Program-made: the position numbers and the translations under genes
The notes under the pieces: model-generated
Database searches by the model: none
The model's input: the letters and a program-made list of their open reading frames with translations, nothing else
Told to the model about the DNA's origin: nothing
Assembly: GCA_026982255.1 (NCBI GenBank)
Contig: JALSHL010000040.1
Location: forward strand, 1 to 29,411
Source: Paracoccaceae bacterium
GTDB taxonomy: Bacteria; Pseudomonadota; Alphaproteobacteria; Rhodobacterales; Rhodobacteraceae
DNA length: 29,411 nt
Direction: 5' to 3'
Shown here: positions 7,480-14,731 of the stretch, one piece after another
Layout of the letters: each line of letters opens with the position of its first letter
How positions within the stretch are numbered: the first letter of the stretch is position 1

Positions 7480-8493
7480 TTAGTTTACAGGGCAGGAGCT
7501 GTCGGACATGTAGTCGTGAACAACCACTTTGCCGGAAATGATGTCGGCCGTCGCAGCGTCGACAGCGGCTTTCATTTCGTCGGTGATCAGCGAAGCGTTG
7601 TTTTCGTCCAGCGCCCAGCCAACACCACCTTCGGCCAGACCCAGAACCTGGATGCCCGGAGTGAATTCGCCGTTGTTCACATCGTTGAAGGCGTCGTAAA
7701 CAGCCACATCAACACGTTTCAGCATCGAGGTCAGAACCGAACCCGGGTGCATGTAGTTCTGGTTGGAGTCAACACCGATACCCAGAACGCCCGCGTCGGC
7801 AGCCGCCTGCAGAACACCACGGCCCGTGCCGCCGGCAGCGTGATAGATCACGTCCGCACCCTGTTCGATCTGCGCTTTGGTCAGCTCGCCGCCTTTAACC
7901 GGATCGTTCCATGCCGCGCCGGTGGTGCCGGTCATGTTCTGGAATACAACCGCGTCGGGGTTAACCGATTTCACGCCCTGCACATAACCACAGGCGAACT
8001 TGCGGATCAGCGGAATATCCATACCGCCGACAAAACCGACCTTGCCGGTTTTCGACGCCATAGCCGCCAGAATACCGACCAGATAGGAACCTTCATGCTC
8101 GTTGAACACGACCGAACGGACGTTCGGCTGATCCACGACCATATCGACGATAACGAAGTTGGTGTCCGGGAATTCCGGTGCAACCGTATCCAGCGCCGTA
8201 GCAAAGGCGAAACCGGTCATCACAACCGGGTTGTTGCCCTGCTGTGCGAAACGGCGCAGTGCCTGCTCGCGCTGGGCTTCGGACTGCAGCTCGAATTCGC
8301 GGAAGGCAATGCCGGTTTCCTCGGTGAAGCGTTCGGCACCCGCATTCGCGGCCTCGTTGAAGGACTTGTCGAACTTGCCGCCAAGGTCGAAGATGATAGC
8401 CGGATTGGCACCACCACCATGGCTCGCAGCGAGCGCGCCCGTAGCGGCACCGGCAATCGCGGCGGCACCGATAAGCGTTTTGATGAGTTTCAT
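7480..8493 (-). CDS. BMP family nucleoside-binding periplasmic protein
   Basis: This 337-residue solute-binding protein of the BMP (PF02608, PnrA/BmpA) family begins with a clear Sec signal (MKLIKTLIGAAAIAGAATGALA, cleaved near ALAAS). The mature part starts with IFDLGGKFDKSFNEAA, the classical BMP ligand-binding opening, and contains GFVGGMDIPLIRKF and GVDSNQNYMHPG. There is no lipobox, so it should be freely periplasmic. I chose the ATG directly after GGGAGAAC; a frame extending seven codons upstream lacks a signal-like N-terminus. It is the first gene of the importer operon, with a good promoter about 90 bases upstream. Binding proteins are usually made in excess over the membrane parts, but I found no attenuator between this gene and the ATPase. 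Confidence 0.9.
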   Translation of the reverse strand: MKLIKTLIGAAAIAGAATGALAASHGGGANPAIIFDLGGKFDKSFNEAANAGAERFTEETGIAFREFELQSEAQREQALRRFAQQGNNPVVMTGFAFATALDTVAPEFPDTNFVIVDMVVDQPNVRSVVFNEHEGSYLVGILAAMASKTGKVGFVGGMDIPLIRKFACGYVQGVKSVNPDAVVFQNMTGTTGAAWNDPVKGGELTKAQIEQGADVIYHAAGGTGRGVLQAAADAGVLGIGVDSNQNYMHPGSVLTSMLKRVDVAVYDAFNDVNNGEFTPGIQVLGLAEGGVGWALDENNASLITDEMKAAVDAATADIISGKVVVHDYMSDSSCPVN

Positions 8494-8587
8494 TAGGTTC
8501 TCCCTTTTGGTCATCGCATGGAACAGGCCAACCCGTGCAGAAACAGCAAAACAAATTTCTCCGGTTTAGCCAAAATTCAATCACCGT

Positions 8588-8616
8588 AGTAAAGAGGGGT
8601 CAGGCCCAAGGGTCAA
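8588..8616 (-). promoter_or_regulatory. Candidate sigma-70 promoter of the nucleoside importer operon
   Basis: On the minus strand, TTGACC (8616-8611) and TTTACT (8593-8588) are separated by exactly 17 bases, just after the rimI stop codon. Transcription would start near 8581 and leave a leader of about 90 bases before the binding-protein ATG. Five of six -35 bases and four of six -10 bases match. Confidence 0.5.
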
Positions 8617-8619
8617 CGA

Positions 8620-9063
8620 CTATTTTACCAAAAGTTCAGCTTTCCCTTTGGTAAGGTCCCGCTTCATGACAACCGCGGTAATTCTGTTCCCGTTACGGTC
8701 GCGATAATAGCCTTTTCTTGCGCCTGCCCGCTCGTATCCCAGCGATTCATATAGCCCAATCGCCCCTGTATTACGTTCCGAAACCTCCAGAAAAACACTG
8801 TTGATTCCCGATTCTCTTGCGTTCTCGTGCACCCGCAACAGCAAACCCGCCGCGATTCCCCGCCGCCGGTGTTCCGGATGCACCGCAATCGTCAGAATTT
8901 CGGCCTCGTCGCCCAGCAATTGCGTCAGGACAAACCCGCCACCAACACTCAACAAAGCCACATTCGCGGAGTCGAGCAGACTGCGGAATTCTCCGGCCGA
9001 CCACGGGCGCGGCGCGAAATCGAAGCAAAGCGCGTGCAGTTCCGCCAGATCGTCGGGGCTCAC
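8620..9063 (-). CDS. rimI: Ribosomal protein bS18-alanine N-acetyltransferase
   Basis: This 147-residue GNAT enzyme is expected to acetylate the N-terminal alanine of ribosomal protein S18 using acetyl-CoA. The family core is visible: ILTIAVHPEHRRRGIAAGLL (strand 4 and the acetyl-CoA pyrophosphate loop, R-R-x-G-x-A) near residues 56-75, then LEVSERNTGAIGLYESLGY. The start is a GTG overlapping the tsaB stop (GTGA), so the two are translationally coupled. A tsaB-rimI pair is a widespread arrangement and supports the name over generic GNAT proteins. No terminator is obvious after it; the next operon's promoter begins four bases beyond its stop. Confidence 0.85.
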   Translation of the reverse strand: MSPDDLAELHALCFDFAPRPWSAGEFRSLLDSANVALLSVGGGFVLTQLLGDEAEILTIAVHPEHRRRGIAAGLLLRVHENARESGINSVFLEVSERNTGAIGLYESLGYERAGARKGYYRDRNGNRITAVVMKRDLTKGKAELLVK

Positions 9064-9641
9064 GGCAGGATCACCGGCGGAGGGTCGGACGGCAGCGCCG
9101 CATCGGCGGGTCGCAGATACACCGGCGAAGGTTTCACCCCGTCCAGCGCCCGCATGGCCAGCGTCGCGACGGCGACCGGATCAATAACCTGCGGCTCCGG
9201 CACCTCGTCGGCAATTTCCCTTTCGGGAACACCGATCGCCATACCATCACGGAATTCCTGCCGGTAAACCTGCCCGCGCCGCGCATCCATCACGACCGAG
9301 GTATTCCCCTCGGACCCGAAAGCCAGTGCCTCGAAGGCCGAAATGCCCACCGCCGGAATATCCAGCGACAACGCCAGCCCGCGTGCCGCCGAAACCGAGA
9401 TCCGCACGCCGGTAAAATTCCCCGGCCCCGTGCAAACCGCAATCCGGTCAAGATCGCCCCAGATCTTGCCGCCCGCGGCCAGCACCTCCTCCAGCATCGG
9501 GAACAGCCGTTCCGCCTGCCCCTTGGTCATCGCTTCGGATTTTTGCGCCAGAACCCTGTCGCCATAAACCAAAGCGGCCGCGCATTGCGCGGCCGAGGTG
9601 TCGAATGACAGGATCAGCAGGTCATCATGCGGCAACAGCAC
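9060..9641 (-). CDS. tsaB: tRNA threonylcarbamoyladenosine biosynthesis protein TsaB
   Basis: This 193-residue protein has the ASKHA-type N-terminus LILSFDTSAAQCAAALV and the conserved segment VCTGPGNFTGVRISVSAARGLAL around residues 70-92. TsaB is the non-catalytic partner of TsaD and TsaE in forming t6A37 on ANN-decoding tRNAs in the cytoplasm. It overlaps the nfu gene by 17 bases and rimI by four. The start is not certain. The frame opens at GTG 9641, but the GGAGG ribosome site sits only three bases before that codon and nine bases before an in-frame TTG at 9635. The shorter product would lose two residues. Length is slightly short for the family but complete. Confidence 0.88.
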   Translation of the reverse strand: MLLPHDDLLILSFDTSAAQCAAALVYGDRVLAQKSEAMTKGQAERLFPMLEEVLAAGGKIWGDLDRIAVCTGPGNFTGVRISVSAARGLALSLDIPAVGISAFEALAFGSEGNTSVVMDARRGQVYRQEFRDGMAIGVPEREIADEVPEPQVIDPVAVATLAMRALDGVKPSPVYLRPADAALPSDPPPVILP

Positions 9642-10185
9642 GAACCTCCAGAACTTCGGGGATGTAGTGCTTCAACAGGTTCTCGATCCCGCTTTTCAGT
9701 GTCATGGTCGAGGACGGACAGCCCGCACAGGCCCCCTGCATATGCAGATAGACGATGCCGCGCTCGAACCCGTGGAAAGTGATGTCGCCACCGTCCTGCG
9801 CCACCGCCGGACGCACACGCGTATCCAGCAACTCCTTGATCTGCTTGACCAGTTCCGCATCCGGCCCGTCATGCTCCGCATGGCCGACGGTGCCGGATTC
9901 ATCCGCCATCACCGGCTGGCCCGACTGGTAATGCTCCATAATCGCGCCAAGGATCGCCGGCTTGATATGCGCCCAGTCAACAGCATCGGTCTTGGTCACG
10001 GTTACGAAATCCGGCCCGAAGAACACCCCGCTCACCCCGTCAACAGCAAACAGCCGCTGCGCCATGGGCGAGGTCTCGGCCGCTTCCGCATTGGGAAAAT
10101 CGGCAGTGCCGGTTGCCATGACGGCAAGCCCCGGAAGAAATTTCAACGTCGCCGGATTCGGCGTGGATTCGGTCTGGATAAACAT
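9625..10185 (-). CDS. NifU-family Fe-S scaffold/carrier protein (Nfu type)
   Basis: This 186-residue protein has an Nfu N-terminal domain (PF08712; FIQTESTPNPATLKFLPG at the very start) followed by a NifU C-terminal domain with the cluster-binding C153-A-G-C156 motif (GACAGCPSS). It should carry a bridged [4Fe-4S] cluster on a dimer and deliver it to client apoproteins. I start at the ATG after GAAAGGGCACAGA, because the family begins MFIQTE; an open frame 12 codons longer has no homologous look. It is first in the nfu-tsaB-rimI string and overlaps tsaB. A weak promoter and the terminator of the preceding stress gene lie just upstream. Confidence 0.9.
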   Translation of the reverse strand: MFIQTESTPNPATLKFLPGLAVMATGTADFPNAEAAETSPMAQRLFAVDGVSGVFFGPDFVTVTKTDAVDWAHIKPAILGAIMEHYQSGQPVMADESGTVGHAEHDGPDAELVKQIKELLDTRVRPAVAQDGGDITFHGFERGIVYLHMQGACAGCPSSTMTLKSGIENLLKHYIPEVLEVRAVAA

Positions 10186-10210
10186 TCTGTGCCCTTTCAA
10201 AACTTGCCGG

Positions 10211-10240
10211 ATATCTGGCATGTCCGAGCAAAAAAGTCAA
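10211..10240 (-). promoter_or_regulatory. Weak candidate promoter of nfu-tsaB-rimI
   Basis: On the minus strand, TTGACT (10240-10235) is followed after 18 bases by AGATAT (10216-10211), a poor -10. The position, just after the upstream terminator and 26 bases before the nfu start, is the main support. Confidence 0.3.
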
Positions 10241-10260
10241 GTAAACTGGAATCATTCCAG
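10235..10260 (-). terminator. Rho-independent terminator of the universal stress protein gene
   Basis: On the minus strand, CTGGAA-TGA-TTCCAG forms a 6-base stem with a 3-base loop, followed by TTTACTTGAC and then TTTTTT. It starts 11 bases after the stop codon. Confidence 0.6.
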
Positions 10261-10270
10261 AAAGGCCGGT

Positions 10271-10729
10271 TCAGCTCACCGCGATGATGTCCGCTTTGGT
10301 CAGTGCCCCCGGCACAACCACGATCGGCACACGCATGTCGCCGGACTGGCGGGTTACCAGTTGCGTTACCAGCGGCCCGGGGCCATCACCCGTAGAACCT
10401 GCACCCAGCACGAGGATGCCGATTTCCGGGTCGTCCTTGATCTGCGCCAGCACCTCGTTGGCCTTGTCGCCTTCGCGGATGACCAGTTCCGGCTCGATGC
10501 CTTCCTTGTCGATCATCCACTTCCTGAATACCTTGAAGTGTTCCTCGATCCGCTCGCGGGCCTCCATGCGCATGGCCTCGCCGACGCCGATCCAGTGCTG
10601 GAACTCCTCGGGCGCGATAATCCCCAGAATTTCCACTCCGCCGCCGGTTTTCTTGGCGCGAATCGCGGCAAAACGCAGCGCGTTGAGGAACTCGGGGCTG
10701 TCGTCCATGACTACCAGAAATTTACGCAT
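10271..10729 (-). CDS. Universal stress protein (UspA family)
   Basis: This 152-residue cytoplasmic protein has the Usp fold: MRKFLVVMDDSPEFLNALRFA at the N-terminus (strand 1 and the aspartate of the nucleotide site). Its ATP-binding glycine loop is GAGSTGDGPGPLVTQLV, close to the canonical G-2x-G-9x-G-S/T, so ATP binding is likely. It ends with VPIVVVPG. The start ATG follows GGAGTCCGAAGAT. The gene appears to stand alone: hairpins lie between it and the upstream rhodanese gene and behind its own stop. Usp proteins modulate stress survival, but nothing here tells which stress. Confidence 0.85.
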   Translation of the reverse strand: MRKFLVVMDDSPEFLNALRFAAIRAKKTGGGVEILGIIAPEEFQHWIGVGEAMRMEARERIEEHFKVFRKWMIDKEGIEPELVIREGDKANEVLAQIKDDPEIGILVLGAGSTGDGPGPLVTQLVTRQSGDMRVPIVVVPGALTKADIIAVS

Positions 10730-10791
10730 ATCTTCGGACTCCGTATTTGAACCATTTGCCCCATACTCGCCGATGTAGGGCAAAGGCGCAA

Positions 10792-10813
10792 CTGCGGCTT
10801 TTTGAAACCGCAG
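10792..10813 (-). terminator. Hairpin after the rhodanese gene, possible terminator
   Basis: CTGCGG and CCGCAG arms flank a 10-base loop that can pair further (TTT/AAA). No strong T tract follows on the minus strand, so the call is tentative. Confidence 0.4.
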
Positions 10814-10825
10814 CCGCCTTGCCGG

Positions 10826-11284
10826 TCAGGGTTGCGCAATCGTAACCGCTTCGTTGACCGGCGCACCCGGATCGCGCACCGGCAGTCCGCGTTTCAGCCA
10901 GCCCTTGTCCGCACGCGAGCCGACCATACCGCCGACCACATCGACCAGCCCGCTCATGCCCATTTTTTCCAGCTCCTTCGTCACATAACCCGAGCGGTTC
11001 CCCGTCCGGCAGATAAACGCCAGCGGAATATCCGGCGACTGCGCGCGAATGGCATAGAGCCGCGCCACAAATTCGCGGTCCGTCATGTCGTTCAGCAGCG
11101 CCACATCGGCGACACCCGTTTGCGCCCATTCCTCGGGGCGACGGATATCGATCAGCACCAGCTCTCCGGCCAGTGCCTGTTCGCGCGCCACATCGGCGGT
11201 CATCTTGACAATTTCCGCATTGGCGGCGGTTCCCGTCACCAGCAACAGGGCGAAAACCTGAATAATTCTGATAAATTTCTGCAT
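10826..11284 (-). CDS. Exported single-domain rhodanese-like sulfurtransferase
   Basis: This 152-residue protein has a Sec signal (hydrophobic core IIQVFALLLVTGTA, cleavage after ANA at about residue 23) and one rhodanese domain. Visible landmarks are LVLIDIRRPEEWAQTGV and the active-site loop FICRTGNRSG with catalytic Cys92. The intact cysteine suggests a working periplasmic sulfur or thiosulfate/cyanide transferase, or a redox role; the acceptor is unknown. The start ATG follows GGAGGATGCA, an excellent Shine-Dalgarno; longer in-frame starts would disrupt the signal peptide. It lies between trpS and the usp gene with hairpins on both sides, and is probably monocistronic. Confidence 0.85.
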   Translation of the reverse strand: MQKFIRIIQVFALLLVTGTAANAEIVKMTADVAREQALAGELVLIDIRRPEEWAQTGVADVALLNDMTDREFVARLYAIRAQSPDIPLAFICRTGNRSGYVTKELEKMGMSGLVDVVGGMVGSRADKGWLKRGLPVRDPGAPVNEAVTIAQP

Positions 11285-11359
11285 TGCATCCTCCAGCATC
11301 ACATTCGTTTTTTTGCATATAATGCGGGCCGACACAAATCACGAGTGCGTCAGATAGTC

Positions 11360-11380
11360 CGCGATCCTCGCGGGATCGCG
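11360..11380 (-). terminator. Strong hairpin downstream of trpS
   Basis: CGCGATCC and GGATCGCG form an 8-base perfect stem around a 5-base loop, starting 6 bases after the trpS stop. A T tract is lacking, so it may be a Rho-assisted end or an mRNA 3' stabiliser. Confidence 0.5.
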
Positions 11381-11386
11381 ACCTCT

Positions 11387-12412
11387 CTACCGGCTGCGCA
11401 CAAACCCGACGATATCATAGGTTTTCTGCAGGATCGGCTCGGCAATCGCCGCCGCCTTTTCCGCGCCTTCACCCAGAATCCGGTCGATCTCCGCCGGATC
11501 ATCCATCAGCCGCGCCATTTCGGTCGAGATCGGCGACAGCTTCGCCACCGCCAGATCGGCCAGCGCCGGCTTGAACCGCCCCCACTGCGCCCCTGCGAAC
11601 TCGCCTATCACCGCGCCCGGGGTCATATCCGCCAGCGCCGCATAGATATCCACCAGATTGCGCGCCTCCGGCCGGCCGGCCAGATCGTCGAGGTTGTCCG
11701 GCAACGGTTCGGGATCGGTTTTCGCCTTCCGGAACTTCTTGGCGATCTGGTCCGCATCGTCGGTCATGTTGATGCGTTCCATATCGGAATTGCCCGACTT
11801 CGACATCTTCTTCGTCCCGTCGCGCAGGTTCATCACCCGTTTGGCAGGGCCTTCGATAATCGGCTCCGGCAGCGGAAAGAAATCCGGCGCCTTGAAGTCG
11901 TTGTTGAACTTCGCCGCAATGTCGCGGGTCAATTCCACATGCTGCTTCTGGTCCTCGCCCACCGGCACATGCGTCGCGTGATACAGCAGGATATCCGCCG
12001 CCATCAGGCTGGGATAGGCATAAAGGCCAAGGCTGACCTTCTCGGCATTCTTGCCCGCCTTGTCCTTGAACTGCGTCATACGGTTCATCCAGCCGACGCG
12101 CGCCACACAGTTGAAAATCCAGCCCAGCTCGGCATGGGCCGAAACCTGCGACTGGTTGAACAGGATGGACTGCGCCGGATCGAGGCCGCTGGCGATATAG
12201 GCCGCTGTCAGCTCCCGCGTGGCATGTTTCAGCTCCGCCGGATCCTGCCAGACGGTGATCGCGTGCATGTCGACAACGCAGTAGACGGTTTCGAAACCCT
12301 GCCCCTGCATGTCGACAAACCGTTTGATGGCACCGAGGTAATTTCCCAGCGTCAAACCGCCCGAGGGCTTGATACCGGAAAAGACGCGACGCGTGTGGAC
12401 CGCTTCCGTCAT
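11387..12412 (-). CDS. trpS: Tryptophan--tRNA ligase
   Basis: This 341-residue class I aminoacyl-tRNA synthetase charges tRNA-Trp with tryptophan using ATP. The HIGH-equivalent motif is PSGGLTLGNYLGA at residues 17-29, with threonine in place of the first histidine as in several bacterial TrpRS. The KMSKS loop is KKMSKSGNSD, near residue 200. The middle region carries YCVVDMHAIT and NQSQVSAHAELGW, typical of tryptophan and adenylate binding. The ATG follows AAAGGATGAATTGCC. Divergent from the rhomboid-like gene, with 79 bases between the two starts holding both promoters. I see no T-box, leader peptide or TRAP-like repeat in that gap. Confidence 0.95.
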   Translation of the reverse strand: MTEAVHTRRVFSGIKPSGGLTLGNYLGAIKRFVDMQGQGFETVYCVVDMHAITVWQDPAELKHATRELTAAYIASGLDPAQSILFNQSQVSAHAELGWIFNCVARVGWMNRMTQFKDKAGKNAEKVSLGLYAYPSLMAADILLYHATHVPVGEDQKQHVELTRDIAAKFNNDFKAPDFFPLPEPIIEGPAKRVMNLRDGTKKMSKSGNSDMERINMTDDADQIAKKFRKAKTDPEPLPDNLDDLAGRPEARNLVDIYAALADMTPGAVIGEFAGAQWGRFKPALADLAVAKLSPISTEMARLMDDPAEIDRILGEGAEKAAAIAEPILQKTYDIVGFVRSR

Positions 12413-12491
12413 GGCAATTCATCCTTTACTTTGATTGCAATTATGGGCGACTTATCGCGAGTGCAAAGCCGCCCGTCAACAGGAGTCACCG

Positions 12492-13190
12492 ATGTTCGAT
12501 CCCAATGCCAATGTTTCCCCGGTCAACCCGTTGCCGCCGGTCATCGTCATTCTGGCACTGGCGATTGCCGGAATCGAACTGACCCTGCAACTGGCCACGG
12601 CCGGTTTCATCGGCGGGCCGAACGGAGTCGGCTGGCGGCTGGAAACGATGCGTGCGCTGGGGTTCTTCGACAATGTGTTCGAATACATGCGCCAGACGGA
12701 TACCTATGACTGGAATACGCTGGGCCGTTTCATCACCTACCCGTTCGTGCATTTCGCCTTTACCCACGCGGCCTTTGCCTTCGTGATGATTCTTGCCATC
12801 GGCAAGGCTGTCGGGGATATCTTCCACACGTTTTCCGTTCTCGCGATATTCTTTATCAGCTCGATCACCGGCGCCCTCGCCTTCGGCCTGCTGGCAGATT
12901 CTCAATATCCGCTGATCGGTTCCTATCCGGCAATCTACGGCCTGATCGGGGCCTATACATGGACACTCTGGCTCAACGCCTCGGCCGATGGCGAAAGCCG
13001 CCTGATGGCGTTCCGCCTGATCGGCCTGCTGATGGCGCTGCAACTGATTTACCGCTTTTTCTTCGGCGGCAGCGAGGAATGGATCGCCGACCTCGCCGGA
13101 TTTGTCACCGGCTTCCTGCTGTCCTTCGTGCTGGCACCGGACGGGCGCGCCCGCATAAACCGCTGGGTCGTGCAGATCCGCAAACGCTAG
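12492..13190 (+). CDS. Rhomboid-fold membrane protein lacking catalytic residues (pseudoprotease)
   Basis: This 232-residue polytopic protein has the rhomboid layout: an N-terminal helix, the WR-like loop segment (GWRLETMRALGFF), a THAAFAFVMILAIGKAVG helix, a GSYPAIYGLIGAYTW helix and a final ADLAGFVTGFLLSF helix. Aligned by eye to GlpG, the catalytic serine of GxSG is Tyr145 (G-S-Y-P), the helix-6 histidine is Asp200, and the HxxxN asparagine of helix 2 is alanine. It is therefore very unlikely to be a serine protease and resembles iRhom/derlin-type non-catalytic members, which bind membrane clients. The ATG follows AGGAGTCACCG; a longer in-frame start lacks a ribosome site. Its stop shares CTAG with the convergent murJ gene. 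Confidence 0.8.
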   Translation: MFDPNANVSPVNPLPPVIVILALAIAGIELTLQLATAGFIGGPNGVGWRLETMRALGFFDNVFEYMRQTDTYDWNTLGRFITYPFVHFAFTHAAFAFVMILAIGKAVGDIFHTFSVLAIFFISSITGALAFGLLADSQYPLIGSYPAIYGLIGAYTWTLWLNASADGESRLMAFRLIGLLMALQLIYRFFFGGSEEWIADLAGFVTGFLLSFVLAPDGRARINRWVVQIRKR

Positions 13191-14731
13191 CCGCGCCGCA
13201 AATACCGCCGTAAATCCGCCGGCTTCATCGCACCGCTCGCTACAACACCCGCGCCATAAACCACCGCGCCGAGCAGAACCAGCCCCCCCAGCGCCACATA
13301 ACGCACGCCCGCCATCGCCAGCCAGTCCTCCATCAGCCAGGCGGCCATCCGGATCACCAGCCCCATCGCGAAAGCCGCCAGAACAATCCGCGGTATCGCA
13401 AAGCGCAACCGCGCATCCATCGCCGCCGCATCCCCGTATTTCCGTGACCCGCGCCAAAGCAGCCAGAGCATCGCCCACCCGGCCACCGTCGTTCCGATCG
13501 CCGCGGCCAGATAGCCGACATACCACGACAGCCCCACCGCCAGCACCGCATTCACCACCATCGACACCAGCGCATAGTTGAACGGCCTGCGCGTATCCTC
13601 GCGCGCGAAATAGACCGGCGACAAGACCTTCGCCAGAACAAAGGCCGGCAACCCGAGGCCGTAAATCACCAGCGCCGCCGCCGTCGCCGCCGCATCCGTC
13701 GCGCTGAACGCCCCGCGCTCGAACAGCACGGAAACCAGCGGGAACGGGATCACCACCAGCGCCACCGCCGACGGTATGGTCAGAAACAGGGTAAACTCAG
13801 CCGCGCGGTTGATGCTATCGCGGCTCCCCGCCGCATCCCCCGCCCGCAGGCGGCGCGACAGGTCCGGCAGCAACACCACGCCAATGGCAATGCCGACCAC
13901 GCCGAGCGGCAGTTGATACAACCGGTCCGCATAATTCAGCCACGCCACCGCCCCGTCGAAATAGGACGCCACCTGCCGCCCGACCAGCAGATTGACCTGT
14001 ACCACCCCGCCGGCCAGCGCCGCCGGCATGGCAATCACCGCCAGCCGTTTCAGCTCCGGCGTCATGCGCGGGATGCCCGGGCACAACACCATGCCGGCCC
14101 GCGCCGCCGCCCACCAGACCAGCATCATCTGCGCGACCCCCGCCACCGGAACGCCCCAGACCAGCGCCCGCCCGATGTCGGCCCCCATACGATAGGCCAG
14201 ATACATAGATCCGATCAGGATGATATTCAGCAAAACCGGCGCCGCCGCCGCCGCCGCAAACTGCCCCAGCGAGTTCAGCACCCCGCTCAACAAAGCCGCC
14301 AGCGAGATAAACAGGATATAGGGAAAGGTGATCCGCGCGAAGGCCACCGTCATGTCGAACCGCGCGTCCTCGGCAAAACCGCTGGCCATCAGCATCACCA
14401 GAAACGGCATGAAAATCTGCGCCACCAGCGTGAATACAATCAGTATTCCCGCCAGACCGGACATCGCGTCCCCGGCAAACTGTTTCGCGCCGCTGCCATC
14501 CTCGACCTTTTTGGCGAACATCGGGATAAATGCCGTATTGAACGCGCCTTCGCCGAAAAACCGCCGGAACATGTTGGGCAGAGAAAAGGCGATCAGGAAT
14601 GCCTCGGCCACCGGACCGGAGCCGAGGAACGCCGCAATCATGATGTCACGGATGAACCCCATGACACGGCTCAGCAACGTCCAGCCACCCACGGTCAGGA
14701 ACCCCGACATCAGGCGGATTTTCCCGCTCAC
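13187..14731 (-). CDS. murJ: Lipid II flippase MurJ (MviN)
   Basis: This 514-residue protein has about 14 hydrophobic segments, the length and MOP-superfamily pattern of MurJ. It opens with FLTVGGWTLLSRVMGFIRDIMIAAFLG and continues with EAFLIAFSLPNMFRRFFGEGAFNTAFIPMF, the hallmark N-terminal block of the family with its essential arginine and charged residues. It flips lipid II across the inner membrane for peptidoglycan synthesis. The GTG start overlaps the glnD stop (GTGA), and GAAGGGG lies ahead of it; an ATG eight codons in is a less likely alternative. It is last in the lpoA-like/glnD/murJ string. Its TAG stop is read from the same CTAG as that of the rhomboid gene. Confidence 0.93.
   Translation of the reverse strand: MSGKIRLMSGFLTVGGWTLLSRVMGFIRDIMIAAFLGSGPVAEAFLIAFSLPNMFRRFFGEGAFNTAFIPMFAKKVEDGSGAKQFAGDAMSGLAGILIVFTLVAQIFMPFLVMLMASGFAEDARFDMTVAFARITFPYILFISLAALLSGVLNSLGQFAAAAAAPVLLNIILIGSMYLAYRMGADIGRALVWGVPVAGVAQMMLVWWAAARAGMVLCPGIPRMTPELKRLAVIAMPAALAGGVVQVNLLVGRQVASYFDGAVAWLNYADRLYQLPLGVVGIAIGVVLLPDLSRRLRAGDAAGSRDSINRAAEFTLFLTIPSAVALVVIPFPLVSVLFERGAFSATDAAATAAALVIYGLGLPAFVLAKVLSPVYFAREDTRRPFNYALVSMVVNAVLAVGLSWYVGYLAAAIGTTVAGWAMLWLLWRGSRKYGDAAAMDARLRFAIPRIVLAAFAMGLVIRMAAWLMEDWLAMAGVRYVALGGLVLLGAVVYGAGVVASGAMKPADLRRYLRRG

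Noticed and set aside
8494..8587. A riboswitch in the leader of the nucleoside importer operon
   Set aside because: The leader is about 90 bases and shows no purine-riboswitch core. The only pairing I found is six bases (TTTTGG with CCAAAA next to the ribosome site), which can occur by chance.
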